Assembly: GCA_040757595.1 (NCBI GenBank)
Contig: JBFLWP010000003.1
Location: 1 to 64,000 of the forward strand
Length of the DNA: 64,000 bases
From: Nitrospirota bacterium
GTDB taxonomy: Bacteria; Nitrospirota; Nitrospiria; Nitrospirales; Nitrospiraceae
Direction of reading: 5' to 3'
The notes under the pieces were generated by a model that was not told the origin of the DNA, did not search any database, and saw nothing but the letters and a program-made list of their open reading frames with translations. Position numbers and translations under genes: made by a program. This document shows positions 17,026-25,037 of the stretch, one piece after another. Position 1 is the stretch's first letter. Every line of letters starts with the position of its first letter.

Positions 17026-17738
17026 CGTCCGGCGCGCCGGGACGCCTGCCTGGTCTCCACTCCGCGGGAGGTGCCCACGATCAGGAGGGCCGTGCGGCCG
17101 ACGAAGAGGCCGGTTTCCACCACGCCGGGAATCAGGTTGAGCCGGGCTTCCAGGGCGGCCGGCTCGGCGATCCGGTCGAGGTGCAGGTCCAGGATGTAGT
17201 GGCCGGCTTCGGTCCGGAACGGCTCGCCGTTCTTCTCGCGCCGCTGGGCCTTGGCGCCCGCTCCCGCCGCCTGCTCAACCTGCTGCGCCGTGCTCCGCCA
17301 GCCGAAGGTGGCCACTTCGATCGGGAGCGGGAAGGTGTTGCCCAGGACCGGGACCAGCTTCGATTCGTCCACGACGACGATGAGCCGCCGGGACGCGGCG
17401 GCCACGATCTTCTCGCGGAGCAGCGCGCCCCCGCCTCCCTTGATGAGGTTGAGCTGCGGGTCCACCTGGTCCGCCCCGTCGATGGCGACGTCGATCTGCC
17501 AGGCCCCGTCCAGCTCCAGGAGCGGGATGCCCGCCTGGGCGGCCAACTCGGCCGTTTCCCGCGAGGTCGGCACGCCCTTGATCGCGAGACCCTTCCGGAC
17601 CCGCTCGCCGAGGGCCTTGATCATGTGGCGGGCGGTCGAGCCGGTGCCCAGCCCCACGATCTGCCCGTCGCGGACGTGTTGGACCGAGGCCTCAGCGGCC
17701 ATTCGTTTCAGGTCGTCTGCTGAAGTGTTCATGCTCAT
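17022..17738 (-). CDS. rpiA: Ribose-5-phosphate isomerase A
   Basis: A 238-residue RpiA that interconverts ribose-5-phosphate and ribulose-5-phosphate in the pentose phosphate or Calvin route. Signature segments: VGLGTGSTARHMIKAL (phosphate loop), DVAIDGADQVDPQLNLIKGGGGALLREKI with catalytic Asp and the GGGGA loop (across residues 82-110), and VDESKLVPVLG. Its start overlaps the glk stop by four bases, and its stop overlaps the pepN start, so it is translationally coupled on both sides. A short basic tail (RGVETRQASRRAGR) extends beyond the usual end. Confidence 0.96.
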   Translation of the reverse strand: MSMNTSADDLKRMAAEASVQHVRDGQIVGLGTGSTARHMIKALGERVRKGLAIKGVPTSRETAELAAQAGIPLLELDGAWQIDVAIDGADQVDPQLNLIKGGGGALLREKIVAAASRRLIVVVDESKLVPVLGNTFPLPIEVATFGWRSTAQQVEQAAGAGAKAQRREKNGEPFRTEAGHYILDLHLDRIAEPAALEARLNLIPGVVETGLFVGRTALLIVGTSRGVETRQASRRAGR

Positions 17739-18838
17739 GACGCTGATTCGGCTCTCATCCGGGCGGCGACCGAGGCCGCGCCCAGCAAGGCGGTTTTCTG
17801 GTTCGTGATGACGCGGACCGGGATCGCGCCCAGAAGCTGCTTGTAGCGGCCCTTGGCTGTGAAGGCCTTCATGAAGGTTCCGTCCTTCAGCTTGGGCAGG
17901 ATCTTGGGCGCGATGCCGCCGCCCACGTAGACCCCGCTCAGCGCCAGGGCCTTCAACGCCAAGTTGCCGGCCTCGGCCCCGTAGATCGAAGCGAACAGGT
18001 CGAGCGCCTGGACGCAGATGTCCGCCTGCCGGTTGAGCCCGACCTCGGCGATGACGGCGGCCGGGTCCCCGACCTTCAGCTTCTCCGCTACCCAGGTGGG
18101 CTCGTTGCGCTTCGTGTCCCGGAGGAACTCATAGATGGCGTGTAGGCCCGCCCCGGACAGGACCCGCTCGTAGCTCACGTGGAGGTACTGGGTCCGCAGG
18201 CGCCGGAGCAGGTCAATCTCCAGGTCGCTGGTCGGGGCGAAGGAGACGTGGCCGCCCTCCGAGGGCATGGGCCGGTACTGGGTGCCGTCCCAGAACAGGA
18301 TGGCCTCCCCCAGCCCCGTGCCTGCGGCGATCAGAGCCATCGGGCCTTTCGAAGGCGGCGGCGTGCCGGCATTCAGCGTGGCGGTTTCATCCGGGTTCAG
18401 AACCAGGAGCCCATAAGCCGTGGCCTCCAGGTCGTTCAGGAGCCGAACCGGGCCGATCTTCAGGTCCTTGGCCAGCTCGTGACCGTCCACCATCCACGGG
18501 AGGTTCGTCGTCCGGCAGCGGTTGTCAATCACCGGCCCCGCGATCCCGAAACAGGCCGCTTCGACCGTGGGCGGCTCCTCGGCCACTGGCTTGGCGGTCT
18601 CCGCGGTCGTCTCCTCCGAGTCTTGCTCCTTCGATGCTCCTTCGTCCTTTCCCCTCCCTTCCTCCTCCGGTTCCTCCTCGGGAGCCGGCGGGGTGAGAAA
18701 CTCCGTCAGCACCTCTTCGAAGGACTTGTAGTCCCCGCTCGCGAAGGTCTGCTCCCGAACCGGCTCCACCCGCTCGGTGCGCCAGTCGAAGAGGGCCAGG
18801 ATGGTTTTGGTGCCGCCGATATCGCCTGCGAGAATCAT
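17735..18838 (-). CDS. glk: Glucokinase (ROK-independent, Glk family) with an acidic insert
   Basis: A 367-residue glucokinase that phosphorylates glucose with ATP. MILAGDIGGTKTILALFDW is the phosphate-1 loop, LLNDLEATAYGL carries the sugar-binding Asn-Asp, LIAAGTGLGEAIL is the phosphate-2 loop and SEGGHVSFAP the usual E-G-G-H segment; GVYVGGGIAPKIL is the adenosine loop. Residues about 50-90 form an extra acidic, low-complexity segment (PEEEPEEEGRGKDEG and on) not seen in typical Glk of about 320 residues. ATG 18838 is used, with GAGGGA about ten bases upstream. It sits between pgl and rpiA with coupled translation downstream. Confidence 0.92.
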   Translation of the reverse strand: MILAGDIGGTKTILALFDWRTERVEPVREQTFASGDYKSFEEVLTEFLTPPAPEEEPEEEGRGKDEGASKEQDSEETTAETAKPVAEEPPTVEAACFGIAGPVIDNRCRTTNLPWMVDGHELAKDLKIGPVRLLNDLEATAYGLLVLNPDETATLNAGTPPPSKGPMALIAAGTGLGEAILFWDGTQYRPMPSEGGHVSFAPTSDLEIDLLRRLRTQYLHVSYERVLSGAGLHAIYEFLRDTKRNEPTWVAEKLKVGDPAAVIAEVGLNRQADICVQALDLFASIYGAEAGNLALKALALSGVYVGGGIAPKILPKLKDGTFMKAFTAKGRYKQLLGAIPVRVITNQKTALLGAASVAARMRAESAS

Positions 18839-18855
18839 TTCTGCATATCCCTCAA

Positions 18856-19635
18856 TTACTCCTCGTGCGAAACCATCCCTTGCTTGGCGATCGTGAGGCC
18901 GGCCGCGGCCACGCGATCCAGGAACCAGATCAGCCGTCCCTGCGCCGGCCGGATCATGGTGGCCGGCAGGCTCCGGTCCTCGCCCTTGGTTCCCTCCAGC
19001 ACCGAACGGACGATCGCCTCCTTCCCGGCGCCGCTGACGAGGAAGACGACCGTCCGGGCCCGGTTGATGGCCGGCACGGTGAGGGTCAGTCTGGCTTTCA
19101 CCCCTTTCGGCGACTGGCTGCTCACGACCAGCCGATCCTTCTCGTCCAGCGCCGGCGTGCCGGGAAAGAGGGAGGCGGTGTGCCCGTCCTCGCCCAATCC
19201 CAGCAGGACGAGGTCGAAGCAGGGCCAGGCCGGCGCCGGCGTTTCGAACTGTGTACGGATCATGGTTTCGTACTGGCGGGCCGCTCTCTCCGGATCTGGA
19301 GCCTCCCCGGGCATGCGGAAAATCTGCTGCTGGCCGATCCTCAACGGCTGGAACAGGGTCTCCTGGGCCATGCGGAAGTTGCTCTCCGGATGGTCCGGTG
19401 GCACGCACCGTTCGTCGCCGAAGAAGAACTCCGCCTTGCTCCAGTCCATCCGGCGCGACGAGTTCAAGCCGGCCAGGGTGCCGTACAGGGTCCGCGGCGT
19501 CGTCCCGCCGGAGAGCGCGACCCGGAAGCGCCCGTTTGCGGCGATGGCCTCCCCGCCGAGCCAGACGACCAGGTCGGCTGCCTCGCGGGCCAGCTCCGTC
19601 CCGTCGTCCATGATCCGGAGCTCGGGCGCAGTCAT
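18856..19635 (-). CDS. pgl: 6-phosphogluconolactonase
   Basis: A 259-residue Pgl/DevB-type lactonase of the oxidative pentose phosphate pathway. Characteristic segments are FRVALSGGTTPRTLYGTL, EFFFGDERCVPPDHPESN and LVLLGLGEDGHTASLFPGT, the last carrying the active-site His. It ends 18 bases before the glk start. Glucose-6-phosphate dehydrogenase (zwf) is not in the window, so the reaction partner must be encoded elsewhere. Confidence 0.95.
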   Translation of the reverse strand: MTAPELRIMDDGTELAREAADLVVWLGGEAIAANGRFRVALSGGTTPRTLYGTLAGLNSSRRMDWSKAEFFFGDERCVPPDHPESNFRMAQETLFQPLRIGQQQIFRMPGEAPDPERAARQYETMIRTQFETPAPAWPCFDLVLLGLGEDGHTASLFPGTPALDEKDRLVVSSQSPKGVKARLTLTVPAINRARTVVFLVSGAGKEAIVRSVLEGTKGEDRSLPATMIRPAQGRLIWFLDRVAAAGLTIAKQGMVSHEE

Positions 19636-19710
19636 CTCCGGCGTCCTCTCCCGCAGACTCGTGGCTTGCCCGCCTGTAGACGTACCATAATCCGGCTTCC
19701 GTCTGCTCGG

Positions 19711-21372
19711 TCAGCCCCGCGTGCGGCGCGAAGCCTTCCAGGCTTGGCGCGCGGCGCGCGCCAGCGCCTTGATCTTCGCCAGCGGCTGCCGTCCCAGGTG
19801 CACGGAGACGACCGGGCGCTGGTGGGCTTGCAGCGACTGGAAGTCACCGACCGCCTGGGCCTGGGCCAGGGTGCCGAACGAATACGGGGCGCCGGGAATC
19901 GGCACGTCGGGAGCCATGGGCTCGAGGAGCTGGAGGAACAGCCCGCTGTTCGGCCCGCCCTTGTGCAATTGCCCGGTCGAGTGGAGGTAGCGCGGTCCGT
20001 AGCCGGCGGTGGTGGCGACGCAGTAGGTCGTGAGCAGGGTCTTGCGGAGCGTCCGGACCGCTGCGTCCGTCTTGGCGGAGAACCGGGCATAGTTCAGCAC
20101 CGCGAGGTACTTGCCGGGCGCGGCCTTGGCCAGCAGGTCCGACAGGGAGTCGCTCGCCGGCGGCGTCGGCAGGCGTCCCTGGCTCTTGACCTCTTCGAGC
20201 ACCCGCCCCGTGTTGTCCTTGCTCTCCTGCACGTTCGGCTGGTCGAACGGGTGGATGCCGAGCAGCCGCCCCGCCACCGCCGTGGCGAACTCCCAGCGGA
20301 AGAACTCCGCCGCCAGGTCGTACCGGTCGCGGAGCGTCAGACGCACCACCGGCTGCCCGGCTTTCTCCAGCGCCTTCACGTGCCGGTCCGTCGGCGTGTT
20401 GGCGTCGCCGTTGAGGCGGAGGTAGACGAAGAGCCGGTCGTCCCCGTAGGAAGCCGGCGGCGCGAGCGGCTCCTCCGCGACCGGGATCAGGCCGGTCCCC
20501 TCTTTGCCGGTGCTCTCGGCCAGCAACTGTTCCGCCCACAGGCCGAAGCTCCGGATCTTCGGGGAGGTCACCAGCGTCACCTTGTCGCGGCCGGCCCGGC
20601 CGAGCGTGCCCATGATCGCGCCCAGCATCGCGCCGGGATTCTGCCGGACCGGCACGTCCCGGCCGCAGGCCCGCCCCATCTCGACCCCTCGCCCCAGCAG
20701 CACGGTCAGATCAAGGCCCAGGAGGGCGGCCGGGACCAGCCCGAAATAGGAGAGGACGGAGTAGCGTCCGCCGATGTCCGCGGGGTTGAGGAACGTGTCC
20801 CGGAATCCACGCTCCTGGGCCAGGGTCGCCAGGCCCGTGCCGGGATCGGTGATCGCGATGAACTGGGCCCCGCCGCGGTTGCCGCGCGTACGGCCGACCA
20901 GCTCCCGGAAGTGGGCGAAGAGGGACATGACCTCGATCGTTCCGCCGGACTTGCTCGCGAGGATGAAGAGCGTCTTGGCCGGCTTGATGGCCCTGGTGAC
21001 CTCCCGCACGAGGCCGGGGACGGTGGAATCCAGCACCCAGAGGCGCGGAAAGCCGCGGGCCGAGCCGAAGGTGCAGCGGAGCACCTCGGGCCCCAGGCTG
21101 CTCCCGCCCATGCCGAGCAGCACGACGTGGCCGATGCCCTCGGTCCGCACCGAGTCGGCGAAGCTCTTCAGCCTGGCGACCTGCTCCTGCATCTGCTCGG
21201 CCACGGTCAGCCAGCCGAGGCGGTTGGCGATCTCGGTCGGCGTCGGCTTCCAGAGCGTGTGATCCTTGGCCCAGAGGCGGGCCGTGACCCGCTCGGTTTC
21301 CATGTCGCGCAGCGCAGTTTCGACCCCCGTCTGCCAGGAGCCCACTTTGACGCTCATTCCGATGTCCGGCAT
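19711..21372 (-). CDS. pgi: Glucose-6-phosphate isomerase
   Basis: A 553-residue Pgi interconverting glucose-6- and fructose-6-phosphate. SIS-type sugar-binding segments appear: HVVLLGMGGSSLGPEVL, TLFILASKSGGTIEVMSL and a C-terminal sugar-isomerase part with YLHSTGQLHKGGPNSGLFLQ (the last lysine/histidine region). It resembles the longer Pgi found fused or paired with transaldolase in some bacteria, but no transaldolase domain is here. ATG 21372 is chosen with GAGGCGAAC upstream; codons before it are intergenic. It is the first gene of the pgi-pgl-glk-rpiA-pepN run. Confidence 0.94.
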   Translation of the reverse strand: MPDIGMSVKVGSWQTGVETALRDMETERVTARLWAKDHTLWKPTPTEIANRLGWLTVAEQMQEQVARLKSFADSVRTEGIGHVVLLGMGGSSLGPEVLRCTFGSARGFPRLWVLDSTVPGLVREVTRAIKPAKTLFILASKSGGTIEVMSLFAHFRELVGRTRGNRGGAQFIAITDPGTGLATLAQERGFRDTFLNPADIGGRYSVLSYFGLVPAALLGLDLTVLLGRGVEMGRACGRDVPVRQNPGAMLGAIMGTLGRAGRDKVTLVTSPKIRSFGLWAEQLLAESTGKEGTGLIPVAEEPLAPPASYGDDRLFVYLRLNGDANTPTDRHVKALEKAGQPVVRLTLRDRYDLAAEFFRWEFATAVAGRLLGIHPFDQPNVQESKDNTGRVLEEVKSQGRLPTPPASDSLSDLLAKAAPGKYLAVLNYARFSAKTDAAVRTLRKTLLTTYCVATTAGYGPRYLHSTGQLHKGGPNSGLFLQLLEPMAPDVPIPGAPYSFGTLAQAQAVGDFQSLQAHQRPVVSVHLGRQPLAKIKALARAARQAWKASRRTRG

Positions 21373-21478
21373 CGTTCGCCTCGCCTCATGGGAGTATCGG
21401 CTGACCGGCTGAGAAGCTCGAGAGCTGGGAAGGTTGCGCCCGCATCTTAGGCCGGCGGGCCGCAAAAGGCAACGGCGC

Positions 21479-22159
21479 TCAGGGGAGAGGGACGGTCGTC
21501 CGCCCGATCAGCAGCGGCATGCCGTCGGTCACGGACCAAGCCAGCGAGCGGGCCGCTTCGGCCGAGAGGGTGAGGCGCAGGAGTGGCGCCGACCGGTCCT
21601 GCGCGGGGACGAAGCCGAGCCAGGAAGCGAGGCGGGTCCGCCATTCGCGCCAGCGGCTCCTGCCCCACAGCCAGGGCTGTTCGCGCGCGGGAGGGCCGAC
21701 GAAGATGGCGAGGGGGGGATCGAAGCCCAGGTCATATTCGCCCGGCATGTCGTCCAGGGCGACGGGTTCCAGGGTCGGATCCTTGCCCGGCTCCAGCTTG
21801 GGGCGGTCCACCTGAGGCCTGGCCCTCAGCCGGAAGAGGCCGCGCACCGGCCCCTCTCCCGCCCGACGCGACAGCCTCCAGCCGTGGATGGGCAGCCGGT
21901 GCAGCTCGACCCCACGCCCTTTGATGAGCAGCACCCGCTCGGTGAGGTCGAGGATCAGATAGATCTGCGGGCGGGACGCGAGCTTGATCTCTCCTTCGAG
22001 CGTCTCGGTCGCCTCGCGGACGGCTTCGACCTCTCCAGCTTCCGCGGGGCGAGGCGTCCACAGGGCGAGGCTCGAAGCGGTCGCCAGAAGCAGCGGCAAG
22101 ATGAGCCAGAGCGGAGCGGGAAGCGGAATCCGATGCGGGGCGGAGTGGGCGTCCAGCAC
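21479..22159 (-). CDS. Exported protein with a YkuD-like beginning but no catalytic motif
   Basis: A 226-residue protein with a signal peptide (PLWLILPLLLATASSLALW) and then QIYLILDLTERVLLIKGRG, which resembles the first strands of L,D-transpeptidase YkuD domains. The His-Gly and S/T-H-G-C-hydrophobic-R catalytic motifs are missing. Instead come a conserved-looking GEYDLGFDPPLAIFVGPP and a C-terminal domain with LGFVPAQDRSAPLLRL. It lies 11 bases after an intact YkuD gene in the same operon, so it may be a non-catalytic paralogue or regulator of cross-linking. No family was recognised with certainty. Confidence 0.6.
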   Translation of the reverse strand: MLDAHSAPHRIPLPAPLWLILPLLLATASSLALWTPRPAEAGEVEAVREATETLEGEIKLASRPQIYLILDLTERVLLIKGRGVELHRLPIHGWRLSRRAGEGPVRGLFRLRARPQVDRPKLEPGKDPTLEPVALDDMPGEYDLGFDPPLAIFVGPPAREQPWLWGRSRWREWRTRLASWLGFVPAQDRSAPLLRLTLSAEAARSLAWSVTDGMPLLIGRTTVPLP

Positions 22160-22170
22160 GCGCTCTCCGG

Positions 22171-22827
22171 TCAGAAGATCATGAGCGGGGTGCCGATCCT
22201 GGCCAGTTGATAGACGGCCCGCAGGTCTTCGTCGTTCAGGCGAATGCAGCCGTGGGTCACGTTCTTGCCCAGCAGCCTGGTGTAGAGGGTACCGTGGATG
22301 AAGTAGCCCTTGCCGAATCCCAGGGCGTACTCGCCGAGGATGCCTGGCTCCAGCCGTTGCGCGGGATCCGTCGGCACGTCCAGGCCCTCCTCGAGGAAGG
22401 CCCAGTCGGGCTTCACCCAGACCGGGTTGGTCAGCTTCGATTGGACCTTGAACTCGCCGCGCGGCGTGTCGAACACCCAGCGGGTGCCGGGCCGGTCGGG
22501 ATTGTCCAGGATGGTTCCGGAGCCGGTGGAGGCCAGGGCGGAGAGGAGCACCTGGTCCCGCCGTTTGACGAGCAGCAGGTTCCGCGCCGTGTCCACGACG
22601 ATGTAAGGCCCGTCGGGCACCAGTTGCGCCAACTGTCTGGCGAGGGCCGTGTGGCGCGCCTTGAGGGCGTCGAGGGACGGCGTCGGCTTGGCCTGCGGCT
22701 GACTCGCCGGTTTGTCCGCGCTCGTGCCCAACGCGTCCGGCCGGTCTCCGGAGACGGCTGCGGCGGCCAGGAGCAGCGCGGCGGCCCCTGCGATGGCCGT
22801 CATCCTGATGTGGAACAGCAGGCTCAC
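22171..22827 (-). CDS. L,D-transpeptidase (YkuD domain), exported
   Basis: A 218-residue exported YkuD enzyme that makes 3-3 peptidoglycan cross-links or anchors proteins. The catalytic region is complete: YFIHGTLYTRLLGKNVTHGC followed by IRLN, giving the first His-Gly and the T-H-G-C-I-R nucleophile site. YIVVDTARNLLLVKR is the first strand pair. The GTG at 22827 is used because it gives a full signal peptide (SLLFHIRMTAIAGAAALLLA) with GAGAG upstream; ATG 22803 is the alternative. It starts 11 bases after the upstream transpeptidase gene ends. Confidence 0.9.
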   Translation of the reverse strand: MSLLFHIRMTAIAGAAALLLAAAAVSGDRPDALGTSADKPASQPQAKPTPSLDALKARHTALARQLAQLVPDGPYIVVDTARNLLLVKRRDQVLLSALASTGSGTILDNPDRPGTRWVFDTPRGEFKVQSKLTNPVWVKPDWAFLEEGLDVPTDPAQRLEPGILGEYALGFGKGYFIHGTLYTRLLGKNVTHGCIRLNDEDLRAVYQLARIGTPLMIF

Positions 22828-22837
22828 GTCGTTTCTC

Positions 22838-24025
22838 TCAGCTCTCGACCGACTGCGCCAGCTCGGCGAGGGCCGTGGAGACGGCGTTGGCGACTTCCGT
22901 GGCCCCCACGATCGTGACCGGCGTGCCCACCTCGACGGCCTCGAAGAGACGGTCGATCTGGCGGTTCTCCAGCATGACGCAGCCCAGGGTCTGGACGAGG
23001 CTCTCGTCGTCCCCGCCGTGGATTTCGATCTGCCCACCGATGAAGGACGAGGTCGGAATCGAGCCGGCCACCCGGGCCCGCGTGAAGCGCCGCCGGTCTT
23101 CCGCGTTGGGATAGTCCAGCAGCAGCGCCCGGTAGAACTTGGTCTGGCCGCGGTCCCGCTTCCGGATGATCCGGTACTGTCCCTCCGGCGTCGCGCCGTC
23201 GCCCTGGTAACGCTTCTCCAAGATGCCGTTATAGCCGAGCCCGATGGAATAGGACACCACCGGCCGGCCGTTCCGGTAGAGGGTCAGGCGGCGGTCGGCC
23301 TTGCTGATGACGATCGCGGGGGCGTGGTGCGCCCGCGACCAGTCCACCGTGTGACGGACCATGCGCCGCCAGCCCACCACTCGCCGCGCGTCGGCATAGC
23401 GGCCGAGCTCGGCGCTCAAGCGGGCGATCTGATCGTCCAGCAGATCGGAAGCCTGCTCCGCCGTTCGCAGGGAACGGGAGTAGAAGCCCTGCTCGAAGAA
23501 CGACCGGGCCTGCCTGGCGAGGAGCTCCGTCTCGACGGGCCGCTGTCCCAGGACGACCCGGCCGCCCATCCCGTCGAGGCTGCTGGTGAACAGCTTGAGC
23601 CGGTCTTCCAGCGCGGTCAACCGCCCTTCCGCCTTGACCCGTTCGGCTTCTCTCCGTTGCGAGGCCGCGGAGGCGGCGCGCAGTCCCTCCTCATGCACCT
23701 TGTGCAGATCGGCCAGCAGCGGGTTCGTCTCCCAGGGCCAGTGAATGAGGTCTTCGTCCACCGACAGCCGCCCCTTGAACGAAGCCCAATGTTCGACGAA
23801 CCGGGCGTATTCCTCCGGCGCGAATTCCGCTCCCTGGATCGCCGTCAGCTCGCGATCCAGCGTCTCCACCGCTTCGAGCAACTCGGGCGGCATCTTCTGC
23901 ACGCAGGCGACCAGGCTCAACCCCAGGCCCAGACAGACGACGGCCAGCCGCAGGCCCCCCGAGGCCACACGACGGCTGGCCGAATCGGCATGGGATCGTC
24001 TGATCGAAAAAGCGGGACCCGGCAT
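22838..24025 (-). CDS. Lipoprotein L,D-transpeptidase with long helical N-terminal domain
   Basis: A 395-residue protein: signal with lipobox LVAC (near residue 41), a helical region of about 190 residues rich in Ala/Glu/Arg that is probably coiled coil, then a YkuD domain. The domain starts AIVISKADRRLTLYRNGRP and carries IEIHGGDDESLVQTLGCVML, that is HGG and T-L-G-C-V, where the residue before Gly-Cys is Leu instead of the usual His. The catalytic cysteine is kept. The lipid anchor and helical spacer could let the enzyme reach peptidoglycan from the membrane. It follows the coiled-coil lipoprotein gene by three bases. Confidence 0.87.
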   Translation of the reverse strand: MPGPAFSIRRSHADSASRRVASGGLRLAVVCLGLGLSLVACVQKMPPELLEAVETLDRELTAIQGAEFAPEEYARFVEHWASFKGRLSVDEDLIHWPWETNPLLADLHKVHEEGLRAASAASQRREAERVKAEGRLTALEDRLKLFTSSLDGMGGRVVLGQRPVETELLARQARSFFEQGFYSRSLRTAEQASDLLDDQIARLSAELGRYADARRVVGWRRMVRHTVDWSRAHHAPAIVISKADRRLTLYRNGRPVVSYSIGLGYNGILEKRYQGDGATPEGQYRIIRKRDRGQTKFYRALLLDYPNAEDRRRFTRARVAGSIPTSSFIGGQIEIHGGDDESLVQTLGCVMLENRQIDRLFEAVEVGTPVTIVGATEVANAVSTALAELAQSVES

Positions 24026-24028
24026 CGG

Positions 24029-24634
24029 CTACTTCTTCTTCCCCTTGGCCGCGGACACCTTGGCGAGCGCCTTCTCGACCTCGGCCGAGACCGCCTGGCT
24101 CTTTTCCTGGATGGCTTTGGCCTTGGCTTGGGCCGCCAGGTAATCCTCCGCGTCAATCGCCTTCTGCACCTCGGCCAGCGAGGCGGCCAGCCCCGCCGCA
24201 TCCGCCTTGATCGCTTCCAGCGCGGCCCGATCCTTGCCGGCCGGCGCCTTGGCGACCAGTTCCTGGGTCTTCTTCACCGATTCCTGCGCCGCCTGCTGGG
24301 CCTGGGCGGCCGCCGCCTTGGCCTCCTCCTTCTTCTTCCCGGCCTCGGTCGTCACCCGCCCCGCGTCCGTCTGGACCGAGGCCAGCAACTCCTCTGCTTT
24401 ACCATAATCGCGGACAAGAGCAAACTTGGCATCCTGATCCGCAATTTCCTTCTTGGCGCTGTTCAGCGCTCCCTCCAGTTTAGCAAAATCTTCCGCCAGG
24501 TAGGCGGGGGCGCCGGCGGTGCGGGCCTCGTTCACCGCTTTTTCGGCGGCCGCGAGCTTCTCGGTCGGGGCCTGCGCGCATCCGACCGCCAGGACGAACA
24601 GGGGCGCCAGCGCGCCTGCGAACCATCGCTTCAT
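24029..24634 (-). CDS. Alanine/lysine-rich coiled-coil lipoprotein
   Basis: A 201-residue lipoprotein with lipobox LAVGC (cysteine at residue 19), then an uninterrupted helical, Ala/Lys/Glu-rich chain (EKLAAAEKAVNEARTAGAP, KKKEEAKAAAAQAQQAAQES) and a basic end GKKK. It resembles DUF4398-type or Lpp/Pal-associated helical lipoproteins but no family is certain. AAGGAGG precedes the ATG, making it the first gene of the transpeptidase operon. A lipid-anchored helical rod may space or attach peptidoglycan together with the YkuD enzymes encoded next; this is inference. Confidence 0.75.
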   Translation of the reverse strand: MKRWFAGALAPLFVLAVGCAQAPTEKLAAAEKAVNEARTAGAPAYLAEDFAKLEGALNSAKKEIADQDAKFALVRDYGKAEELLASVQTDAGRVTTEAGKKKEEAKAAAAQAQQAAQESVKKTQELVAKAPAGKDRAALEAIKADAAGLAASLAEVQKAIDAEDYLAAQAKAKAIQEKSQAVSAEVEKALAKVSAAKGKKK

Positions 24635-24755
24635 TGAGCAATCCTCCTTATCTGCTTGAACCTTTTCCCTTGCGTCGCCGTGCCGTCATCGCTTGGGGAA
24701 TTCGCCAAGGGCCCCGAGACCGTGGGTGAGATGGTGACTCGGACGGGAAACTGGT

Positions 24756-24792
24756 GGTCCCTCCGGCCAAGCGGAACTTGGCCGGAGGGACC
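24756..24792 (-). terminator. Intrinsic terminator-like hairpin with perfect 16-bp stem
   Basis: GGTCCCTCCGGCCAAG (24756-24771) and CTTGGCCGGAGGGACC (24777-24792) pair perfectly around a 5-base loop. It lies 20 bases past the stop of the lysine-rich peptide gene (24813) on the minus strand. The following T-run is weak (AGTTTCCC), so it may also act as an mRNA stabiliser. Confidence 0.7.
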
Positions 24793-24812
24793 AACCCTTC
24801 CGCCAAGCCGTG

Positions 24813-25037
24813 TTACTTCTTGGGCATCTCTTCCTTCTTGGCCTCGCCCTTCTTCTTCCCCTTCATCTTACCGGCCTTCTTGCCCTCTTCCTTCTTGGGC
24901 TCTTCCTTCTTCTCAGCCGGAGCCGCGGGCGCAGCAGGCGCGGCAGGAGCCGCCGCCTTCTCGTCAGCCTGCACGAAGGTGGTCGCGCTGAAGCTTAGCC
25001 CGATGACCAGGGCCAACATGGACAGGAACAGCTTCAT
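24813..25037 (-). CDS. Small exported Lys/Glu/Ala-rich protein
   Basis: A 74-residue product. Residues 1-24 are a signal peptide (KLFLSMLALVIGLSFSATTF, then VQA) and the mature part is low complexity: an alanine-proline run (AAAPAAPAAPAAPAE) followed by KKEE/KKEG repeats with many lysines. The ATG at 25037 has a perfect AGGAGGTGA upstream, so high translation is expected. Function unknown; a cell-envelope or metal/polyanion-binding role is possible. It has its own hairpin terminator. Confidence 0.75.
   Translation of the reverse strand: MKLFLSMLALVIGLSFSATTFVQADEKAAAPAAPAAPAAPAEKKEEPKKEEGKKAGKMKGKKKGEAKKEEMPKK

Noticed and set aside
18865-21450. 861-codon plus-strand frame over pgl and pgi
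   Set aside because: Antisense to two certain enzymes; product lacks any fold signature.
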